The notes under the pieces were generated by a model, which saw only the letters and a program-made list of their open reading frames with translations, made no database searches and was not told where the DNA came from. A stretch of DNA of 25,244 bases, taken from positions 1 to 25,244 of the forward strand of contig JAIYAJ010000351.1 of assembly GCA_027489105.1 (NCBI GenBank), given 5' to 3'. The position numbers and the translations under genes are program-made. The DNA is from Zymomonas sp. GTDB lineage: Bacteria > Pseudomonadota > Alphaproteobacteria > Sphingomonadales > Sphingomonadaceae. This document shows, one piece after another, positions 22,854-25,244 of the stretch; position 1 is the stretch's first letter, and every line of letters starts with the position of its first letter.

Positions 22854-25085
22854 TCAGGCGGGAACGGCCGCCAGTTCGCGCGCTTCGAACGCCAGAGGAA
22901 TGCGAACCTCCGCCGAGAAGCCGTCCGGCGAAGGCCGCAGGGTGACGTCGCCCCCATGCGCCCGCGCGATCGATCGGCATACGGCAAGGCCAAGGCCGCT
23001 GCCGCGCTTGTCGCTCGCCCGTGCATTGGCCGCTCGGTAGAAGGGCTCGAAGGCGCGTTCGAGATCCTCGACCGGCACGCCCGGCCCCTCGTCGATGACC
23101 TGCGCGACCGCCTCCGCATCGTCGATCAACAGTCGGACGCGGGCGCGCTCGCCATATTTGGCGGCGTTCTCGAACAGGTTGGAGAAGAGCCGGCGCATGC
23201 CCATCACGTCGACATCGACCGGGGCCGGCGCCATCGTCTCGATGCTGATATCGTTGCCGACGATCGCCGCATCCTCGGCGACATCCTCGACGATCGTCCG
23301 CAAGTCGATGCGCTCGCGCACGCCGGGGGAGGAGGCGTCTCGGATGAAGCCGAGGACCGAATTGATCATCTCCTCCATCTCCTCGACCTCCTCGATCATC
23401 CCTTCGCGGATCGCCTCGTCGTCGACCTCCTCGATGCGGAAGCGCAACCGGGTCAGCGGCGTGCGCAGATCATGGCTGATCGCACCGATCATCGCCGTCC
23501 TGTCGCCGACGAAGCTCTTCAGCCGGCTCTGCATGACGTTGAAGGCATGCGCCGCGCGCCCCACCTCGGCCGGGCCATCCAGATCCAGCACCGGCGCGGT
23601 CGGATCGCGCCCCAGCTTCTCGGCCGCCTCGGCAAAGGCCACGAGCGGCTTGCTCATCCGCCGCGCGAACAGCCAGCCGAGCGGCGCCACGATCGCGAAG
23701 GCCATGACGAACCAGAGCAGGACCCGCCTCTGCCAACTGTTCGGAAAGGGCTCTGGCGCGGGCTGGACGACCGACCACCGGCCATCGGGCAGGCGCAGCG
23801 CGGCAACGAAATCACCCTCGACGAACGGCGCCGGCGCCAGGCCGAACAGCCCCCGCTCGCGCGGGACCAGCGGCACGGGCGCATCATAAGCGATCGTCGG
23901 ATCGACGGGTTGCGCTTCCAGCGCGGGTGCCGGGCTGCGCAATATCTGCTGCGGGTCGATCGTCGGCATCGGGCCGGTTCGCAACGGAAGCTGGGCGGAT
24001 CCGCCGGTGGACGGTTGCGGCCGCAACAGGATCGACGGCACCCGCGACATGTCGATCGCAGGACTCCTCGCAGCCGGCTGGGACGGCTGAACCTGCGCAC
24101 GGAGCTGATTTTCGAGCGACAGCATCGGCATCGCCATGCCGGGGACGGGGGGACGCATACCAGGCTGAAAACCGTTGAACGGAGGCTGCTGGAGCGTATT
24201 ATTGCCACCGGTGGTGCCGGCGACTGCGGGCGGGACGCTGGTCGTGGTGCCCGGAAGCGAATCCGTCGCTTCGGGCGGCACGAAGGGAGGCAGACCGCCC
24301 TGCCCGCCCTGCTGCGGTCCGCCGAGAATCTCCGGGATGGTCTCGCCCCGGTCTCCGCCGATCCAGATGCCGTCGCGGCCCTTGAGCGGGGTGGGGTCTA
24401 TCTCGAACAACTCGCCCGATGCGGGAGGCTGCACAGCGCGCCCTTCGATCCCGTCGATCATCGGTCGCATGCGATCACGGTCGTGCTGGGGTCGAACCTC
24501 GGGCGGCAGCATGTCGCGATTGGGCGCCCCCTTGGACGGAGGGAGCCGGACACCGTTCGGCAGAACCGTTCCTTGCGCCGATGGGGGAGGCGGCAAGCGC
24601 GGCGGCATCGTCGCCTGCGCGAGGATCACTCTCGGGCGTGCGTCTTCGGCCTGCCCGATCGAGGCGGATAAGTGCAGCCAGGCCTGTGCAGGCTCGGCGG
24701 GCCCATCATTGGCCATCGCCATCTTGCGCGTGGCGACCGTACCGGCGAAGGGCAGCGGCGTGTAGAAACTCAGCCGGACGTCGACCGGATCGGCGCCAAG
24801 CATGCCGGCCAGATCGAGTCTCGATCGTTCGGACACCAGCCAGCCCCGCCCGCCGAGATCGGGCGGCCCGGACTGCACGTCCCGACGCAGATTCCCCGCG
24901 AGCTTCTGTCCTCGCAGGCCTGCCGCGACCGAGTCGAGATTATATTGCGGCGTTGGCGCGGGCGGGAGCAGCATCGTCAGCAGCAGCGTGACGATCTGCG
25001 CGACCACGAGCCCGCCGAGCAGGAGCATCACGATCTGCACGACGAGCGCGGGACCCCGCATAGGACGGAGCATGGCCTGTTTCAT
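22854..25085 (-). CDS. Sensor histidine kinase with long proline-rich extracytoplasmic region
   Basis: 743 aa from the ATG at 25085. It has a first membrane segment ~14-40 and a second ~450-472 (LLWFVMAFAIVAPLGWLF). A HAMP-like linker follows (ARRMSKPLVAFAEAAEKLGR), then the H-box AISHDLRTPLTRLRFRIEE with phosphoacceptor H538. N-box NLFENAAKYG, G1 DEGPGVP, F-box FEPFYR and G2 GSGLGLAVCRSIARAHGG complete the ATPase. The ~410-residue region between the membrane segments is odd: after a conventional N-terminal part it becomes rich in Pro, Gly and Gln (PRLPPPPSAQG, GGPQQGGQGGLPPFVPP), probably disordered. EnvZ-type kinases usually have 110-180 residues there. No response regulator gene is visible in the window. 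The start could instead be the ATG four codons on. Confidence 0.92.
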   Translation of the reverse strand: MKQAMLRPMRGPALVVQIVMLLLGGLVVAQIVTLLLTMLLPPAPTPQYNLDSVAAGLRGQKLAGNLRRDVQSGPPDLGGRGWLVSERSRLDLAGMLGADPVDVRLSFYTPLPFAGTVATRKMAMANDGPAEPAQAWLHLSASIGQAEDARPRVILAQATMPPRLPPPPSAQGTVLPNGVRLPPSKGAPNRDMLPPEVRPQHDRDRMRPMIDGIEGRAVQPPASGELFEIDPTPLKGRDGIWIGGDRGETIPEILGGPQQGGQGGLPPFVPPEATDSLPGTTTSVPPAVAGTTGGNNTLQQPPFNGFQPGMRPPVPGMAMPMLSLENQLRAQVQPSQPAARSPAIDMSRVPSILLRPQPSTGGSAQLPLRTGPMPTIDPQQILRSPAPALEAQPVDPTIAYDAPVPLVPRERGLFGLAPAPFVEGDFVAALRLPDGRWSVVQPAPEPFPNSWQRRVLLWFVMAFAIVAPLGWLFARRMSKPLVAFAEAAEKLGRDPTAPVLDLDGPAEVGRAAHAFNVMQSRLKSFVGDRTAMIGAISHDLRTPLTRLRFRIEEVDDEAIREGMIEEVEEMEEMINSVLGFIRDASSPGVRERIDLRTIVEDVAEDAAIVGNDISIETMAPAPVDVDVMGMRRLFSNLFENAAKYGERARVRLLIDDAEAVAQVIDEGPGVPVEDLERAFEPFYRAANARASDKRGSGLGLAVCRSIARAHGGDVTLRPSPDGFSAEVRIPLAFEARELAAVPA

Positions 25086-25114
25086 AAGCCCTCTAGTGCC
25101 ACGGGCCGAGGCGA

Positions 25115-25244
25115 TTATCCATCGCGGCGCGCATCGTCCGGCTCTTCCGCCAGGCCACGACGAAAACTCTTCAACCCCTGCCCCAGATCGGTCATCGCCG
25201 AGGAGAAGCGGTTGCGCCCGAAGAGCAGACTGGCCGCCACCGCC
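25115..25244 (-). CDS. tatA: TatA, C-terminal part (runs off right edge)
   Basis: The last 43 codons of a gene entering from the right edge, ending TAA at 25115. The visible peptide starts AVAASLLFGRNRFSSAMTDL and continues GQGLKSFRRGLAEE. The end of the transmembrane helix, the FGxNR/FGRNRF hinge and the amphipathic helix GxGLKSFRxG define TatA/TatE, the pore-forming subunit of the twin-arginine protein export system. The tail after the amphipathic helix is short (PDDARRDG). It lies 29 bp upstream of the histidine kinase start on the same strand, so the two may be cotranscribed. Whether tatB and tatC lie beyond the edge cannot be seen. Confidence 0.85.
   Translation of the reverse strand, partial: AVAASLLFGRNRFSSAMTDLGQGLKSFRRGLAEEPDDARRDG

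Noticed and set aside
22838..22857. CTGAC...GTCAG inverted repeat between the thiolase and histidine kinase stops
   Set aside because: Only 5 bp per arm with a 10-nt loop and no T run; too weak to call a terminator.
22956..24671. Long + strand open frame opposite the histidine kinase
   Set aside because: Antisense shadow; Arg/His/Asp-rich and without motifs, whereas the minus strand has all kinase boxes.
1..25244. CRISPR arrays, rRNA or tRNA genes
   Set aside because: No regularly spaced repeats or tRNA/rRNA-like segments were noticed on either strand.

Overview
The window looks like chromosomal DNA of a GC-rich alphaproteobacterium. A sphingomonad is my best guess, from codon usage strongly biased to G/C in third positions and the style of the catabolic genes; no rRNA or other taxonomic marker is present. 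It has two unlike halves. Positions ~64-6120 are visibly less GC-rich and carry a compact, same-strand cassette that reads as an acquired defence or DNA-modification island. From ~6178 to the end the DNA is uniformly GC-rich and encodes aromatic/CoA-thioester catabolism with its regulators.

Island (483-6070, all +): a 73-aa helical protein; a 629-aa GHKL-type ATPase with N-box and glycine-rich ATP-lid motifs; two unrecognised proteins of 274 and 253 aa, joined by 4-nt start/stop overlaps; a Dcm-like cytosine-C5 methyltransferase; and a Vsr endonuclease with every E. coli catalytic, zinc and intercalating position preserved except one non-side-chain position. This combination matches the published idea of prokaryotic MORC-like GHKL ATPases in restriction-modification loci, but no helicase and no nuclease other than Vsr is visible. 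It is the best candidate here for an undescribed system. To its left is the first 21 codons of a probable nitronate monooxygenase (minus strand).

Catabolic block 1 (6178-11137): a MarR regulator (-) faces a cyclase-family metal hydrolase and iorA-iorB (+), with a perfect 16-bp palindrome between them. Two terminator hairpins, a small ORF and GC-rich inverted repeats fill 11138-11612.

Catabolic block 2 (11613-22841): a minus-strand operon runs from a bifunctional FAD monooxygenase/Old-Yellow-Enzyme fusion (2-aminobenzoyl-CoA monooxygenase/reductase type) through an SDR, a crotonase lacking the hydratase glutamates, an acyl-CoA dehydrogenase and a RidA-family protein to glutaryl-CoA dehydrogenase. 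Upstream lie a hydratase/3-hydroxyacyl-CoA dehydrogenase fusion, a thioesterase with a second MarR regulator, and a divergent thiolase. A related AT-rich dyad (TTTTA-N4-TAAAA-like) sits before four of these transcription units, suggesting one regulon. I infer a route from anthranilate (perhaps from tryptophan, indolepyruvate or isatin) via 2-aminobenzoyl-CoA, oxygenation/reduction, enamine hydrolysis, ring opening and thiolysis to glutaryl-CoA, then crotonyl-CoA and acetyl-CoA. The CoA ligase is not in the window.

Right end (22854-25244, -): a sensor histidine kinase with an exceptionally long proline-rich extracytoplasmic region, and the C-terminal part of TatA running off the edge.
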